DNA of 64,000 nt from JBBREP01 sp963716525 (GCA_963716525.1 OY970315.1:3658001-3722000), one strand, 5' to 3'; shown: positions 27,925 to 38,596, counted from the stretch's first letter. Translations and numbers: made by a program. Notes: generated from the sequence alone by a model not told the origin.

Positions 27925-29225
27925 GGAAGAAGGCCTCGAAGTTCCTTGATCTCCCGCTGACACAGGTCGAGCGCGTCGGCTCCGGCGTATGAATCGGGAA
28001 GGCTCATGGCTGCGACGTCGGTCGCGCTTACGCCATGCTCATTGAACGCGCGAATCGAGCGTTCGACAGACTTGCCTGCCAGGTACGCCGGCACCTTGGC
28101 GTGCTGTTTCATGGAGGTGAGGTACTCGGTGCGATCTTCGAGACATGCAGCCAGGAAGGCTGCGCGGCGAACGCAACAGCCGAAGCAGACTCCGCACTGG
28201 TATGTGAGCGACAGACCGAGTGATCGATGGCCGGTGTGGGCACATGAGTGCGATCTGCTGAGCAGCTCGGAAGCGTTGTCGTCGCCGACGATGTCCGCTG
28301 CATGTCGGAACATCTCGCCCTTGGTCGCGGATTCGAAGGGATTGGTCAGTTCAGCATGAACGCCGACCTCAGAAAGTGCGGCGGAGAGATCAGCCAAAAG
28401 GCGCGGGTGGGTTGTACGTGTTGAAAGGCTGCCACGCCGATCGGGACCAAGAGGCGGGTTGAGCGAGGCGAAACCGTTCTCTGGTACCCACAGCGGAACT
28501 CCATGCACGGAGGCCACAGCGAGACCGAGTGCGAGAAAGAGCAACGATCGCGCCCGAGTCGAGTACTCGTTGGCGAACTGCACCCCGTTGGGCTGCTTGT
28601 TGCGGCGGGTGAAGTTGATCTGGCGGTGCAGCTGGTCCGGACCGGGTAAAAGGGTCGCGATGCGCGCCACGACGCCGCGCTGGATCGGTGGGAGCGCCGT
28701 CGGGCCGAAGTGGGAGACGAGCACATGACGAACGTCGCCGAGTTCGTGGCGTGAGAGCAGCGCGCCAATCGCTGAATCGGCGCCGCCGCTCAGCAGGACT
28801 GCACGCGCGTAGTCAGAGGGAGGGTCGGCGATCGTCTCTTGAGGTGACTCGGTTTGCTCGAACTGGATCGTCCAATCATCTCCAGACAAGAAAGCGAGCA
28901 GCGCTTGCAGGCGATCTTGGATAGGTGTCCATCGCGTCGCATCGACGACGGGTACCGAGATCGTGATGGGGCGGCGCGACCAGTTGGAACCTTCGGCCCG
29001 GCGTGGCGTCGTGCGATCAGCGAGGAACACCGCCGCGGCCAAGCGGACGAACTCGATGTTGGGTTCCGTAACGGGTCCAAGTGCTCCGAGCGATGGACCG
29101 AGGTGCCGCGGGCCGAGCTTCGCGGCGACTGACCCCGGCGCCGTGGTCGTCCAGTAGAAGGTTCTGCGAGCCTCGGTATCGGGAATGGTCGCTGGCAGCT
29201 CCAACCTGAGCCGGAACGATGTCAC
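27921..29225 (-). CDS. qatC: QatC, QueC-like ATPase of the Qat defence system
   Basis: A 434-residue protein with the PP-loop ATP pyrophosphatase motif VLLSGGADSAIGALL, as in QueC-type 7-cyano-7-deazaguanine synthases. It also has CAHTGHRSLG and a cysteine cluster, CGVCFGCCVRRAAF, like the QueC zinc site. WVPENGFASLNPPLGPDRRG is typical of QatC rather than true QueC. GTG start at 29225 sits in a GTGA overlap with qatB. It is one of two QueC-related proteins in the window; the other, at 57371, belongs to preQ0 synthesis. Here the PP-loop protein more likely modifies a QatB or other partner, which is inference. Confidence 0.9.
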   Translation of the reverse strand: MTSFRLRLELPATIPDTEARRTFYWTTTAPGSVAAKLGPRHLGPSLGALGPVTEPNIEFVRLAAAVFLADRTTPRRAEGSNWSRRPITISVPVVDATRWTPIQDRLQALLAFLSGDDWTIQFEQTESPQETIADPPSDYARAVLLSGGADSAIGALLSRHELGDVRHVLVSHFGPTALPPIQRGVVARIATLLPGPDQLHRQINFTRRNKQPNGVQFANEYSTRARSLLFLALGLAVASVHGVPLWVPENGFASLNPPLGPDRRGSLSTRTTHPRLLADLSAALSEVGVHAELTNPFESATKGEMFRHAADIVGDDNASELLSRSHSCAHTGHRSLGLSLTYQCGVCFGCCVRRAAFLAACLEDRTEYLTSMKQHAKVPAYLAGKSVERSIRAFNEHGVSATDVAAMSLPDSYAGADALDLCQREIKELRGLLP

Positions 29226-30055
29226 GATGACTTGCCCCACATCCGTCGCAGCGTCTCGATGCCGGTCTCGATCGCGCGCTCGAATTCGTCGGTCGTCGGA
29301 CCGGTTGCAGTGAGTTCGGCTCGCTGAGCGAGCGCGTCGGCACACTCTCGTATCTGTCGCTCACCCTCTTCGGTTGCCCATTCGGGCCGCTTGCCGTCTC
29401 GTAGCTGCTGGGCAGACTCGGTCGTTGCAGCCTCGAAGATGATTCGGGCGATCGCTTCGCGCACGATCTCCTCGGGAGTTGGCGGCGCTTGTCCCTCCTG
29501 TTCCTCAAGTACCCAGGCCGCAATTTCGGCGGCGACCTTCCGTCGCTCCTCGTCCTCGATGGTCCCATCAGATAGTGGACCGCAGGCGGCTTCGACGATC
29601 TTGCGAGTGACGTGGATTGCATCGCCGCTGCTCCGCAGCTCGTCGTAGTCGAGGCCAAGTTCGCGGAGGGCTCCGGCGTTTCCAGTGCGAAAGGCGTAGG
29701 CGGCAGATGCAGCACGTCCGGCGGTCGATGCGCTCCGTGCCGCAGAGCGTTGCGCGCCGCCACGACGACCGCCACCTCCAGTGGTTCCGTCGCCTTGAGC
29801 AGCTCCGGCCCCTCCGCCCATGCCACCTGGACCGTCGCCACCGCCAGATCGAGGACGAGGTCGGAACATCGGCACGACATTGAGGACGGCTTCGGGAGCC
29901 AGCTTGGGAAGCGCGGATTGGTTATCGGGAGGGTCAGGTGGACGATCGGTTGGTGGCCCGGATTCGGGCAGCCCGTCAAGCCAGTCGCTGACTCCCTGCC
30001 GGAGAGCCTTTGCGGGCTTGCTACCCGAACCGCCATATGAGCCGCTCGTTCCCAT
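29222..30055 (-). CDS. qatB: QatB, Qat defence system subunit
   Basis: A 277-residue protein that starts MGTSGSYGGSGSKPAKALR, a glycine/serine-rich N-terminus that is a hallmark of QatB. A low-complexity glycine stretch (GGGDGPGGMGGGAGAAQG) lies near residue 75, and a helical C-terminal domain with LGLDYDELRSSGDAI and QLRDGKRPEW follows. No catalytic motif is known. It is joined to qatA and qatC by 4-base overlaps. By analogy with the PP-loop partner, its flexible N-terminus could be the substrate of QatC. Confidence 0.85.
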   Translation of the reverse strand: MGTSGSYGGSGSKPAKALRQGVSDWLDGLPESGPPTDRPPDPPDNQSALPKLAPEAVLNVVPMFRPRPRSGGGDGPGGMGGGAGAAQGDGTTGGGGRRGGAQRSAARSASTAGRAASAAYAFRTGNAGALRELGLDYDELRSSGDAIHVTRKIVEAACGPLSDGTIEDEERRKVAAEIAAWVLEEQEGQAPPTPEEIVREAIARIIFEAATTESAQQLRDGKRPEWATEEGERQIRECADALAQRAELTATGPTTDEFERAIETGIETLRRMWGKSS

Positions 30056-31986
30056 CAGCTACCGCCACCACTACTCAAGGTCGAGGTCAATGCAGTCTTA
30101 GTTGGGCCGTCGGAGACCGTAGTCAGCCAACTGTCGAGCGCTGAGCGAAAGGTGTTCACGTCGGGCGTCGTGAAGCTCAGAACGACCGCCGGCTGGACGT
30201 CGTCGGCGGCGATCGCACCGAGCAAGCGTGCTGCCTCATCGACGGCTGTCGCGTGGAGGCGCGTGATCCGCAGAAGCCCAACGACGGCAGCGCGCTGTTC
30301 AGTCGGCCGATCGCGCGCCGCGCGGCCCAGGTGGCCAACAAGAAGCGAGGCGTCGGTAGGCGTTAGTGAGCGCAGGTCGTCGTCGTTGACCGACTTCTGC
30401 TCGGCGCGCACACTCGACAGCAGGTTCGACGCCAGGTCGCGCAGTCGCTCCGGGAGGTCACGGTCGAGGAGTGCCTGGCCGCGAAACGACGCTGCAAGGG
30501 TGAGGTAGGGGCTCAGGTCGATCGGTCTGAGCTCGGGCGGAAGCTTCGCCCAACGGATGAAGTTGTCCGAGAACGTGTCCTCGGTCGCGTCAGGTTGTTC
30601 CGCTGCCGCGGCGGACTTCGAGGCAGCTTTCTTGGCCGGTGCCACCGCCTTGGCACCGACGGGGGTCGACGCCGCGCTATCACCCTCCGCCTTGTCGGCG
30701 GACCTATCGTCGTGCAACGCGGCTCGTCCAGCCTGCTTCTCCAGCAGTGCGATCCGTTGGCGCAACTCACCATGCGCCAGCCATTCGAGAACGCGCTTGA
30801 ACTCGTCAGGCAGGAGCACTTCGAGGACCATCAACTTCGCGATCACCGGTTTGTCGAGTTCGATGCCTCGTCGTGCAGCTATCGACTGGCGCACGTGCAT
30901 GTCGTTCAGAAATCGCTTGATGCGCCGGGGGTTGCCGCGCAACTTCTCGTAGAGAAGCGGGGTGAGTCGAGCGGCGAAGGTAAGCGCTTCGTTGATGTCG
31001 ATGCCATCGAGTCGCACAAGTTCGTCAAGGTCACCGGACTTGAGCCTGATGTCGCTGCACTGCGACAAGAAGTGCGTGAATTGCTCGCGCGTGAGAACGG
31101 CTGAACCGTTTTGCAGTTGCAGCAGGAATAGGTACGCCTCGGTGTCGAACCGACTGAGACCCGGAAGGGGGATCGTCGTCTGCACGATCTTGTGCAGGTA
31201 GAGCTTTGCGGCCTCCTCTTCGGGTGCAGTCTCGACGCCAGCATGTTCGGCCGGGTAGCGCGTTCTGATGGCGTCCGCAACTCTGTCCTCATCGGCGGCG
31301 AGCACGAACGACATCTTCGGTACTGCAAGGAAGAGCCGGATCGTCTCAAGCGTTTCGATGACCGTGTCGGGCAGGCAGCGATCAAGGTCGTCGACCAACA
31401 CCGCAACGCGCTTCACGTGCGCGAGCTCGTCGGATGCCATGAGGTCAGCGAACTCGTCGCGAAATTCATCGAGTCCCCGAGCGGAACCATCATCGTCACT
31501 GCCGGCTTCGCGAATGAGTGACGTCAAGTCATCGAGGGACGGGAGTTGCAACGTCAGCGAGGTTCGAGCCGCGACTTTCACGGCCTTTGCCCAGTCGACT
31601 CGTTTGGTGAGCTTCTTCAGCAGGCCCAGCGCGTTGTTTCGGGCATCGGCCGACGTGTTCAGGTCGGCAGCGAGGGCATCGAGCACCTCGGCGATCAGGC
31701 TTTCCTTTGCGCCGACGGCGGGGTCGTAGCGCCAAGGATCGGTTCTGACGACGAGGACGCGCGAGTTCGATTCCGAATCACTAGCTGAGTTGAGCTCCTG
31801 TTCCACGAGCTGGAGCACCGTGGTTTTGCCGCTTCCCCAGCGCCCGGAGATGCCGAGGGCGAGAGGATCAAGTGCGTCGTCAAGAACGGCGTCGACGACG
31901 GTGCGCGCAACCGCCGTGAAGGCAAGTAGATCCACGGCGGAGGGCTCATCAGACCAGAGGCGAACCCTTCCAGGCAAGGCAGTCAT
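30055..31986 (-). CDS. qatA: QatA, KAP-family P-loop ATPase of the Qat defence system
   Basis: A 643-residue KAP NTPase. Walker A is in LGISGRWGSGKTTVLQLVEQ and Walker B in KRVAVLVDDLDRCLPD. The KAP-type region around MSFVLAADEDRVADAIRTRY and the later KLRGNPRRIKRFLNDMHV, with its arginine-rich sensor region, are present. A low-complexity alanine/lysine linker lies near residue 470. I choose ATG 31986 because GGAGGGG sits eight bases upstream and relatives start with LRLWSDEP-like sequence; the longer reading upstream is basic and repetitive. First gene of the operon, divergent from the nuclease gene at 32470. It likely senses infection or powers the complex. Confidence 0.88.
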   Translation of the reverse strand: MTALPGRVRLWSDEPSAVDLLAFTAVARTVVDAVLDDALDPLALGISGRWGSGKTTVLQLVEQELNSASDSESNSRVLVVRTDPWRYDPAVGAKESLIAEVLDALAADLNTSADARNNALGLLKKLTKRVDWAKAVKVAARTSLTLQLPSLDDLTSLIREAGSDDDGSARGLDEFRDEFADLMASDELAHVKRVAVLVDDLDRCLPDTVIETLETIRLFLAVPKMSFVLAADEDRVADAIRTRYPAEHAGVETAPEEEAAKLYLHKIVQTTIPLPGLSRFDTEAYLFLLQLQNGSAVLTREQFTHFLSQCSDIRLKSGDLDELVRLDGIDINEALTFAARLTPLLYEKLRGNPRRIKRFLNDMHVRQSIAARRGIELDKPVIAKLMVLEVLLPDEFKRVLEWLAHGELRQRIALLEKQAGRAALHDDRSADKAEGDSAASTPVGAKAVAPAKKAASKSAAAAEQPDATEDTFSDNFIRWAKLPPELRPIDLSPYLTLAASFRGQALLDRDLPERLRDLASNLLSSVRAEQKSVNDDDLRSLTPTDASLLVGHLGRAARDRPTEQRAAVVGLLRITRLHATAVDEAARLLGAIAADDVQPAVVLSFTTPDVNTFRSALDSWLTTVSDGPTKTALTSTLSSGGGS

Positions 31987-32469
31987 CGACCGACCCCTCC
32001 ACTGTCTGCCTCGGCATCGACGGTGGCGGCTGTGGCTACTAGCTCGCTTCTCTTCATGTGCGCTTGTCCATCCTGCGTGTGCCTGCGAGAGGATCGTAGG
32101 ACGCGCATGGACAATGACCCGACGACGTGACCGAGGAGGAGGTCGTAACGCGCATCGGTTGCGCATCATTCTGAGCTGCGCCGTACTGGGCGAATGGATT
32201 GGCTGTGGCGGTCATGCGGTTTGCGTGCCGTAGTCGACGCGCTGAGTACGCGTGGCACGAGTGTCGTCGTCTGCGGTTGTACCAGGCGCGGCCGATCCAA
32301 GATGGCGTTGGCGCACTGGTCGCAAGGGCCATCGGCTCGGGCCTCACGCACTAGATCGACCTCGCCGAGTGGGGCAACAACGCACTCAAGGAGTTGCCGA
32401 CATGCCATCGGCGAGTCTCCGCGGGCGTGTCTCATCCCTCAGGTACGGTTCGCCACGAGGGGGCAACCC
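31987..32469. promoter_or_regulatory. Divergent intergenic region between qatA and the double-nuclease gene
   Basis: About 480 bases with outward-facing genes on both sides, so two promoters are expected. Ribosome site GGAGGGG precedes qatA. An open plus-strand frame runs through (MDWLWRSC...), but it lacks family similarity and joins the nuclease only because no stop intervenes. I could not name a promoter with confidence. Confidence 0.45.
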
Positions 32470-34935
32470 ATGAACGACGCAACAACGGCGAGCGCGATCC
32501 TCGATCGCGTCACCGCGATCGGAGGCCCTGGCACGCCGTTCAAGCCGGCCGCGCCCGAGCGACTGAGCGCGCGATGTTCGTGGTTCGCTGACGACGATCG
32601 ACTCGTGCTTGTCACTCGTGATGGCGGACCTCCCGCCGACGCCGAGCACGCTCTCGCGTACGGGCTCGCCTACAGCGGCAACCGCGAGCTTTGGATTGTC
32701 ACGACCTCAGCCGGCGCGGAGCTTCTCCGGTCGCGCCTGCCGTGGCTGTCGGTCCCGGTGCGAGTCTTCGCGGTCGATGGTGGCGACATCTCGCCTGTCC
32801 TTCCGTCGGCGAAACAGGAGGTTTTGAGAGCCGTCGACGATCCGCTCGCAGACGCGGTCGTCCAGCTCGACGAACGTGCAGCCTGGGTGACCGAGCTCGT
32901 CGATTGGGCCGACGCGGCGCCCAGTCTGCACGCGGTGCCACGATCGCAGTACCTGTCGTGGCATTGCGACGGCCGTCAAGTGCTCTCGATACGCGCGCAT
33001 GGCAGCGGTCTCAAGCTGGTCGCCGGGGTAGACGCCAAGCACCCAGCGGTCGGCTCCGAGCCCTTCGTTGTGACGGTCGAAGGACCGCTCACCCACGCCA
33101 TGACGTTGCGTCTCACCGCGGCTGCAGCACAGGCGGCGGCCAATCGGCTTGATGGTGTCGATGTCGGTCACGCTGAGCACCTTTTGCAGGCACGCTTGAA
33201 GCCCGCAGACATCGGTCTCATCGAGTGGCGTCGGGAGTTTCCTGCGACGCGCCCTGGGTCGAAGCGGGCGTTCATCGACTTTCTCGGAGTGGACGCTCGC
33301 GGTGACGTCCACGTCGTCGAGACCAAGATCGGTGCCGACGAACGCCTGATCTTGCAGGGCCTCGACTACTGGATCTGGGCTACAGCACATGCCCCCGCGC
33401 TACGCCGTGCGTATGGACTCTCGAAGGTCCCTCGAGTTCACCTCGACTTCGTCGTCGCCGAATCGGCCGACGGCGACGGCTTCACCAGCATCTACACACC
33501 TGCGCAAGTCGAAGCGCTCGACGGCGAAATCCCATGGCGATTCCACACCGTGTCCGGATGGCGCGACGCTCAGCTCTCGATCCAGAGCGCATCGCGAGGC
33601 GTGGTACCCGGGGCCCCGCGACGCGCTGGCGGCGTTCCGCCACGATGGGCGAATCGGCTCGACACTCATCTGCGCGCCTGGGCCGCCGAGCAGGGCATCG
33701 CGATGCGCACGACGCGACACGTCAAGAATCCGCTCGACAACATCGCCCCCCGGGCGCAAGCGGCATACAGACAGCTCGATGAACGCGATCTCATCCATCA
33801 CCAGATAGCGAACCTGCGGTCCAGCCAAGCATTTGCATTGAACCTGCTCGCTCCACTCGATGGCGCCGCATGGGCAGAGCTGCTCGATGGTTATGTCCCT
33901 ATCGAGATCGACCACGCCGAGCCAGCCGTCTTCGAGTTTCAGGACGCGAACGATCGCCTGGCGGAGGCGACAACCGCCTCGCCACACACGACGCAGACCG
34001 ACGCGCTTGTCAGAGTCGCCGGGCGCGACTGCAACCAACATGTGGTGCTGATCGAAGTGAAGCTCACCGAACCCGAGTTCGGTGCCTGCTCGGCATGGGC
34101 GTCTGAACGCAACGACCGCCGCGACATTTGTGCGTCACACGGTGCCTTCGGCGGAGATCGTTCTAAGTGTTTTCAACTCGCGAATCACGACCGCGAACAT
34201 CGCCACGCGTATGACTTGTACCTCGGCCCGATCGACGGGCCGGCCGGCAACACCGGGTGCTGGTTCCGCGAAGCCAACCAGATCATGCGCAACGTCGCGC
34301 TCGCTCGCGTCCTCATCGCCACAGGTCAGGCCGCCTCCGCGACCGTCGCGCTCGCGGCGCCATCAGCGCACGTATCGATCTGGAGACAATGGCGACAGCA
34401 CACGAAACCCCTGATGACGATTCCGGGAATCACGTTCGCGGAGCTCCCAGCGGAGCGCGTCCTCGCCTCGCACGCCTCTGAACGCGCGAGCGCGCTCGCC
34501 GATCGGTACTTGCCCCGAAACGACCACGACGAAGCGCAGCATCAGGTTCGAGGGCTGCAAGCGCAGCTGGACCGGTTGTTCGTCGATGGGGCCTGCATCA
34601 TCGCAGAAGACCTCAACGCCGATGGTGAACTCGAAGCCAACTACACGATGCCTTTGGCAAGGCCGATCGCTGCTCTTACCGCCGCGGGCGAGCCTCTCAT
34701 CGTGAACACCGAGTACCCCGCTGGCCTCACGTACGCATGGCCAGCGGAACTCGACCGCCAAAGTCGGAGGGTGCGCGTCGAGCTCGCACCACTCCCCTGT
34801 CGGCGAGTTCTGACCAACGATCTCCGCGATTTCACCACGGCAGAGCGCCGAGAACTTGCCGACGCCGCCGCGAGGGCACGACGCGACCTGACAGTTCTTC
34901 AGACCAATGTCGATCGGCGCATCGTCATCCGATGA
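32470..34935 (+). CDS. Large protein with two PD-(D/E)XK-like nuclease cores (PGN_0703-like C-terminal half)
   Basis: An 821-residue protein starting at ATG 32470. The first core, at residues about 270-300, is KRAFIDFLGVDARGDVHVVE followed by TKIGADERL, with Asp and ExK set as in NucS/DUF91-type nucleases, then LQGLDYWIWA. The second, at about 510-650, has TDALVRVAGRDCNQHVVLIE followed by VKLTEPEFG, then AFGGDRSKCFQL, CWFREANQIMRN and ALARVLIATGQA. That is the layout of PGN_0703-like restriction endonucleases. Its stop overlaps the next HTH gene in ATGA, so the two form a unit. Its position between Qat and Dpd suggests a separate defence module. I first considered it as DpdD, but a better DpdD candidate exists at 52394. 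Confidence 0.72.
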   Translation: MNDATTASAILDRVTAIGGPGTPFKPAAPERLSARCSWFADDDRLVLVTRDGGPPADAEHALAYGLAYSGNRELWIVTTSAGAELLRSRLPWLSVPVRVFAVDGGDISPVLPSAKQEVLRAVDDPLADAVVQLDERAAWVTELVDWADAAPSLHAVPRSQYLSWHCDGRQVLSIRAHGSGLKLVAGVDAKHPAVGSEPFVVTVEGPLTHAMTLRLTAAAAQAAANRLDGVDVGHAEHLLQARLKPADIGLIEWRREFPATRPGSKRAFIDFLGVDARGDVHVVETKIGADERLILQGLDYWIWATAHAPALRRAYGLSKVPRVHLDFVVAESADGDGFTSIYTPAQVEALDGEIPWRFHTVSGWRDAQLSIQSASRGVVPGAPRRAGGVPPRWANRLDTHLRAWAAEQGIAMRTTRHVKNPLDNIAPRAQAAYRQLDERDLIHHQIANLRSSQAFALNLLAPLDGAAWAELLDGYVPIEIDHAEPAVFEFQDANDRLAEATTASPHTTQTDALVRVAGRDCNQHVVLIEVKLTEPEFGACSAWASERNDRRDICASHGAFGGDRSKCFQLANHDREHRHAYDLYLGPIDGPAGNTGCWFREANQIMRNVALARVLIATGQAASATVALAAPSAHVSIWRQWRQHTKPLMTIPGITFAELPAERVLASHASERASALADRYLPRNDHDEAQHQVRGLQAQLDRLFVDGACIIAEDLNADGELEANYTMPLARPIAALTAAGEPLIVNTEYPAGLTYAWPAELDRQSRRVRVELAPLPCRRVLTNDLRDFTTAERRELADAAARARRDLTVLQTNVDRRIVIR

Positions 34936-35240
34936 ACGTCGCCGACCCGAAGGTCAAACCCGCCGTGACCGCGGTCGAGGCAGGCGCGTTTTTGGGCCTC
35001 AGCCACTCCGCGTCCTACAGCGCCGCGAAGAGAGGCGGGATGCCGACGCTTCGGATTGGCAATCGTCTCCTTGTTCCCACCCACAAGCTCCGCGAGATGC
35101 TGGGTTTCCATGAGGAGCGCCGCTCCGAGCCGCACGCACCGGAAGCCGCGAGCACGTCAGTCGATGCGACTCTGCAAGTCGCGATCGTTGCCGCCGCCGG
35201 AGCGATTCTGCGAACGCTGCGCGCTCCCGCCGCGCTCTGA
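34932..35240 (+). CDS. Small helix-turn-helix DNA-binding protein, excisionase-like
   Basis: A 102-residue protein. Residues about 10-58 form an excisionase/MerR-type HTH: VEAGAFLGLSHSASYSAAKR, then GGMPTLRIGNRLLVPTHKLR EML with the winged beta turn. The tail is acidic then alanine-rich. ATG 34932 overlaps the nuclease stop, so it is cotranscribed and translationally coupled with the nuclease. It is a plausible regulator of this module or of the dpd operon that starts 215 bases downstream, or a relic of an integrated element. Confidence 0.7.
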   Translation: MNVADPKVKPAVTAVEAGAFLGLSHSASYSAAKRGGMPTLRIGNRLLVPTHKLREMLGFHEERRSEPHAPEAASTSVDATLQVAIVAAAGAILRTLRAPAAL

Positions 35241-35454
35241 GATTCAGAATGACGTGCTCAGAGTCAGTTGTCACAATGGGGCTGATGCGTCGGCCGGCGA
35301 TCTCTCGCTGATATGGACTTCGTGCTCGCACCTCCAATGATCCGCGTCCCTAACGACTGAGCGAAGATCGTTCAGCTACACGCGCCACGACCGACCTACG
35401 CTCCACGCGTCGGGCCGCGTCGCGATGGGCAGTACGGCGAACCCGAGGAGGCAT

Positions 35455-38400
35455 ATGGAGCCCGAGGCGGCTAAGGGACGGCAGCGAATCGTGGCCGACG
35501 ATGTCGGCGGCTTCGTGCGTACGTCGGCCCTCGGCATCGGGCATCTTGTCGACGTTCGCTCTGACGTCGCCCGTGTTCGCTACTTCCAGGCGCCCGGTAA
35601 CTCGCCCTATGTCGAACAAGACCACCCGTCACGTGAGGTGACAGCCACCACGCTGCCGACGCACACACGCGCGTACACACACGATGGACGCCGATGGCGC
35701 ATCGGGCGGGTCGACGGCGCGCACCCGCAGGATCGCCACAAGTACATCATCGCCTTGCCCAATGGTGAGGGCGCGGTCCTCGCCGCTGAGTCGTTCGATG
35801 TGAGGTGGCAGGTCTCGATCACCAACCCGTTCGACCTGCTCCAGAGCATCGGCGGCGACAGTCCCATCGTCTACGAGGCACGACTGGGCCTCCTGGACGA
35901 ATGGTCACGCCAACGTGCCGCGGCCACAGGCGTTGAGGGTTTGGTTTTGGCGTCGGTGGAACTCCATCGACATCAACTCGAGGTCGTACGTCGCGTAGCG
36001 AGTGACCCCGTCACCCGATATCTCCTCGCTGACGAAGTCGGACTTGGGAAGACAATCGAGGCAGGTGCGATTGTTTGGCAGTTCCTGGCCAAACACCCGG
36101 AGGCGAGGGTCCTAATACTCGCCCCGGATCACCTCCGAGAGCAGTGGGCGACCGAGACTCCTTGATCGCTTCCGTACTGACGACTACGGGTCAGCCTGGC
36201 TACGGATCAGGTCGCAGTCTGACGAAGCGACTTGGCCAACAGAGCCGGTCGATCTCCTCGTGATCGACGAGGCTCACCACGTCACCCGAACCGGCACACT
36301 CCCCCAATCAGCCAGACAGCGAGTCATCGAACTCGCCCACGCGGCGAAGGCGCTCCTGCTTCTGTCAGCGACGCCCGTGCGATCGAATGAAGCAGGGTTT
36401 CTCGACCTCCTCCATCTCCTTGATCCGCAGCACTATCAACCAGATGATCTAGATAACTTCGTTCGCCGCGTCGAACTGCGGGACCGGTTGGCGCTCACGC
36501 ACCAAGCGCTGACTCCGGACATCGACGCCTTCGATCTCTCGTTGTATAGCGAGGAACTGCAGACCCTCTTTCCGGCAGACGCGATGCTGGCATCGCTTCT
36601 CTCCTCCGCGACCGCAGCGGACGACACCGGACGGGCCGGCGCCGTGGGCCGGGTCCGAGACCACCTGTCCGAGACGTATCGACTCCACCATCGCCTCCTG
36701 CGGACGCGCCGCACGCCGGAGATCGGCGAGACGTTTCGGGTTCGGGGTCGGAATCGCGCGGTGCCATTCACGCTCGAGGTCAGCGACGCTTCCGATCGGC
36801 TTCGCCGCGAACTGTTGGACAGCGTCCGCATTCACCTCGCGGCCGCGTCCGAGGCGGGAGATCTCACACCCGAGGAGGCTCTCGGAGTGTTCCGAGACGT
36901 AGCGCAGAGATGCGGCTCGATCTCTCATGCATTGCTGCCGCTGATCGAGGTCGATGACGCGCTGCGGTCCCCGTCGTCTTCGGTTTTTCGTGAGCTTGTG
37001 CATCGTGGAGTCCTCCCCGGGTGGGCGGCACTTATCCAGGAAATCCATCAGGTCCATCCCGCTGTCGTAACAGACCTTGGCGAAGTGCTCTCTCGGAGCA
37101 CGTTGACTCGCGGCGTGGACCGTACGGTCCTCATGTCGGCGTATACGGAGTCCGTTCTCACCGTCGCGGCGGAGATGACTCGGCGATGGGGTGCTGATCG
37201 GGTCGCGCTCCACCTCGCCACCCAATCCCGCGAGCGAAACGACCACGAAGTCAAGCGTTGGACTAGCGACGGGCCGTGCTCTCTGCTGCTCTGTGATTCG
37301 GGTGCCGAAGAGGGGATCAATCTTCAAAACGCCGATCTCCTGATCCACCTCGATCTGCCCTGGGACTCCTTCCGAGTGGAGCAACGCATTGGCCGATGCG
37401 ATCGGCACGCTCGTGAGGTACCTGTCCCGGTCCCTTCGGCAGTCGTGGTTTACGGCGACCAGCCGTACGCACTCGGTTGGTTCGAGTTCCTTGCAGATGG
37501 TTGCGACGTGTTCACACGATCAGTGTCGTCGCTCCAGTACATCCTGAGCGATACCGAGCGCTCCATTCAGCAGCAAGTTCTTCGCGACGGATACGAAGTC
37601 TTGGCGCGAGCCGTGCCCGTCCAGGCAGTGAAGCTGTTGACCGAGCAGAAAACGATCGCGGCGCACGACGCGCTCGACGCCGTCGATGGCGTCTCATCCG
37701 CTGGCTCGCCGACAGCCGACGACGACTTGCTCGCGAGCGATCAGCGATCGACTCTCTCGGGCGCGCTGGTTACCTGGCTCGAGGGAGTTGGCGCCAGCCT
37801 TCGACGCCCAGCCCCGGGCGCTGTGCGCATCGAGCGGAAGCCTCGCCCGCAGGTGCCGTTTGACCTCGAACTCGCCATGGCACCTTCGATGGAAACTCCC
37901 CTCGCGCTCCAGCGCTCCTCCGCTGTCGAGCGCTCGCTTCCTATCCTCCGGGCTGGGCATCCGCTGGTTGACGTAATCGCAGCGCATCTTCAGCAGAGCG
38001 ACCGCGGCGTTGCGTTCGCCTTATTCCGGCCGGGGCGAGGACAGTGGCCACCGGTCGTCGTTTTGAGGACGGACTTCCTAGTGTCGACCATTCCGAGCGA
38101 CGCGTTGCTCGCCGAAGCGGACGCAGCGGGCGTGCGCCAGTGGGTCGGCCAACTCGTTCAGGACACGCTTCCCCCCTTGGTCGAAACGGTGATCATGACG
38201 AGCGACGGCAGCGAGGTCACGCACGCGGCGCTTCGCCAGCCCTACGACAAGCAGCGGGGGGACCAAAACCTCAGTTCGAGGCCCGACTTGTTCGAGCGCC
38301 TCACCGCTCACCTGGACTGGGGGACGACCTGCTCGTCCGCCCTGCCACTCACGCGAAGCCTGCTGAAGTCACGCGCGAGCATCGATCGACGCCCGACCTC

Positions 38401-38593
38401 CGGGGCCGCAGACGTGCGCGAAAGAATCTTCGCGTGGACCCGCCGAGAGCGATCGCGTGAACGCGCCGGCCTTGAAGACGCGGGAGCGGACCTGTCGCTT
38501 GTCGCAGCGGCGGTACCTGATCGCCTCGAGCCGTCCGTCGACGTGCTGGGTTGTGGAGCCATCTTTGTCGGCGATCTATCGAAGCTTGAGTAG
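35455..38593 (+). pseudogene. dpdE: DpdE, SNF2/RapA-like helicase of the Dpd system, one frameshift
   Basis: About 1045 residues over two frames. ATG 35455 follows GAGGAGG. The first part ends its motif I/Ia region with LLADEVGLGKTIEAGAI and LREQWATE. After one extra A near 36157 (GAGACTCC for GAGCTCC) the next frame continues LLDRFRTDDYG, then VDLLVIDEAHHVTRTG (DEAH box) and LLLSATPVRSNEAGFLDLLH. The C-terminal helicase lobe has LLLCDSGAEEGINLQ, LDLPWDSFRVEQRIGRCDR. DpdE is one of the proteins genetically linked to restriction of unmodified DNA in Dpd clusters. First gene of the effector operon dpdE-F-G-H-I-J-K-D. If the extra base is real, the ATPase is broken between its lobes. Confidence 0.82.
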
Positions 38594-38596
38594 ACC

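Noticed and set aside
32194..32469. N-terminal extension of the double-nuclease protein by 92 residues
   Set aside because: The extension is arginine/serine-rich without family similarity, and ATG 32470 opens the conserved part.
32470..34935. Assignment of the double-nuclease gene as dpdD
   Set aside because: A gene coupled to dpdK at 52394 fits DpdD better in order and pattern, and the 32470 protein has PD-(D/E)XK cores.
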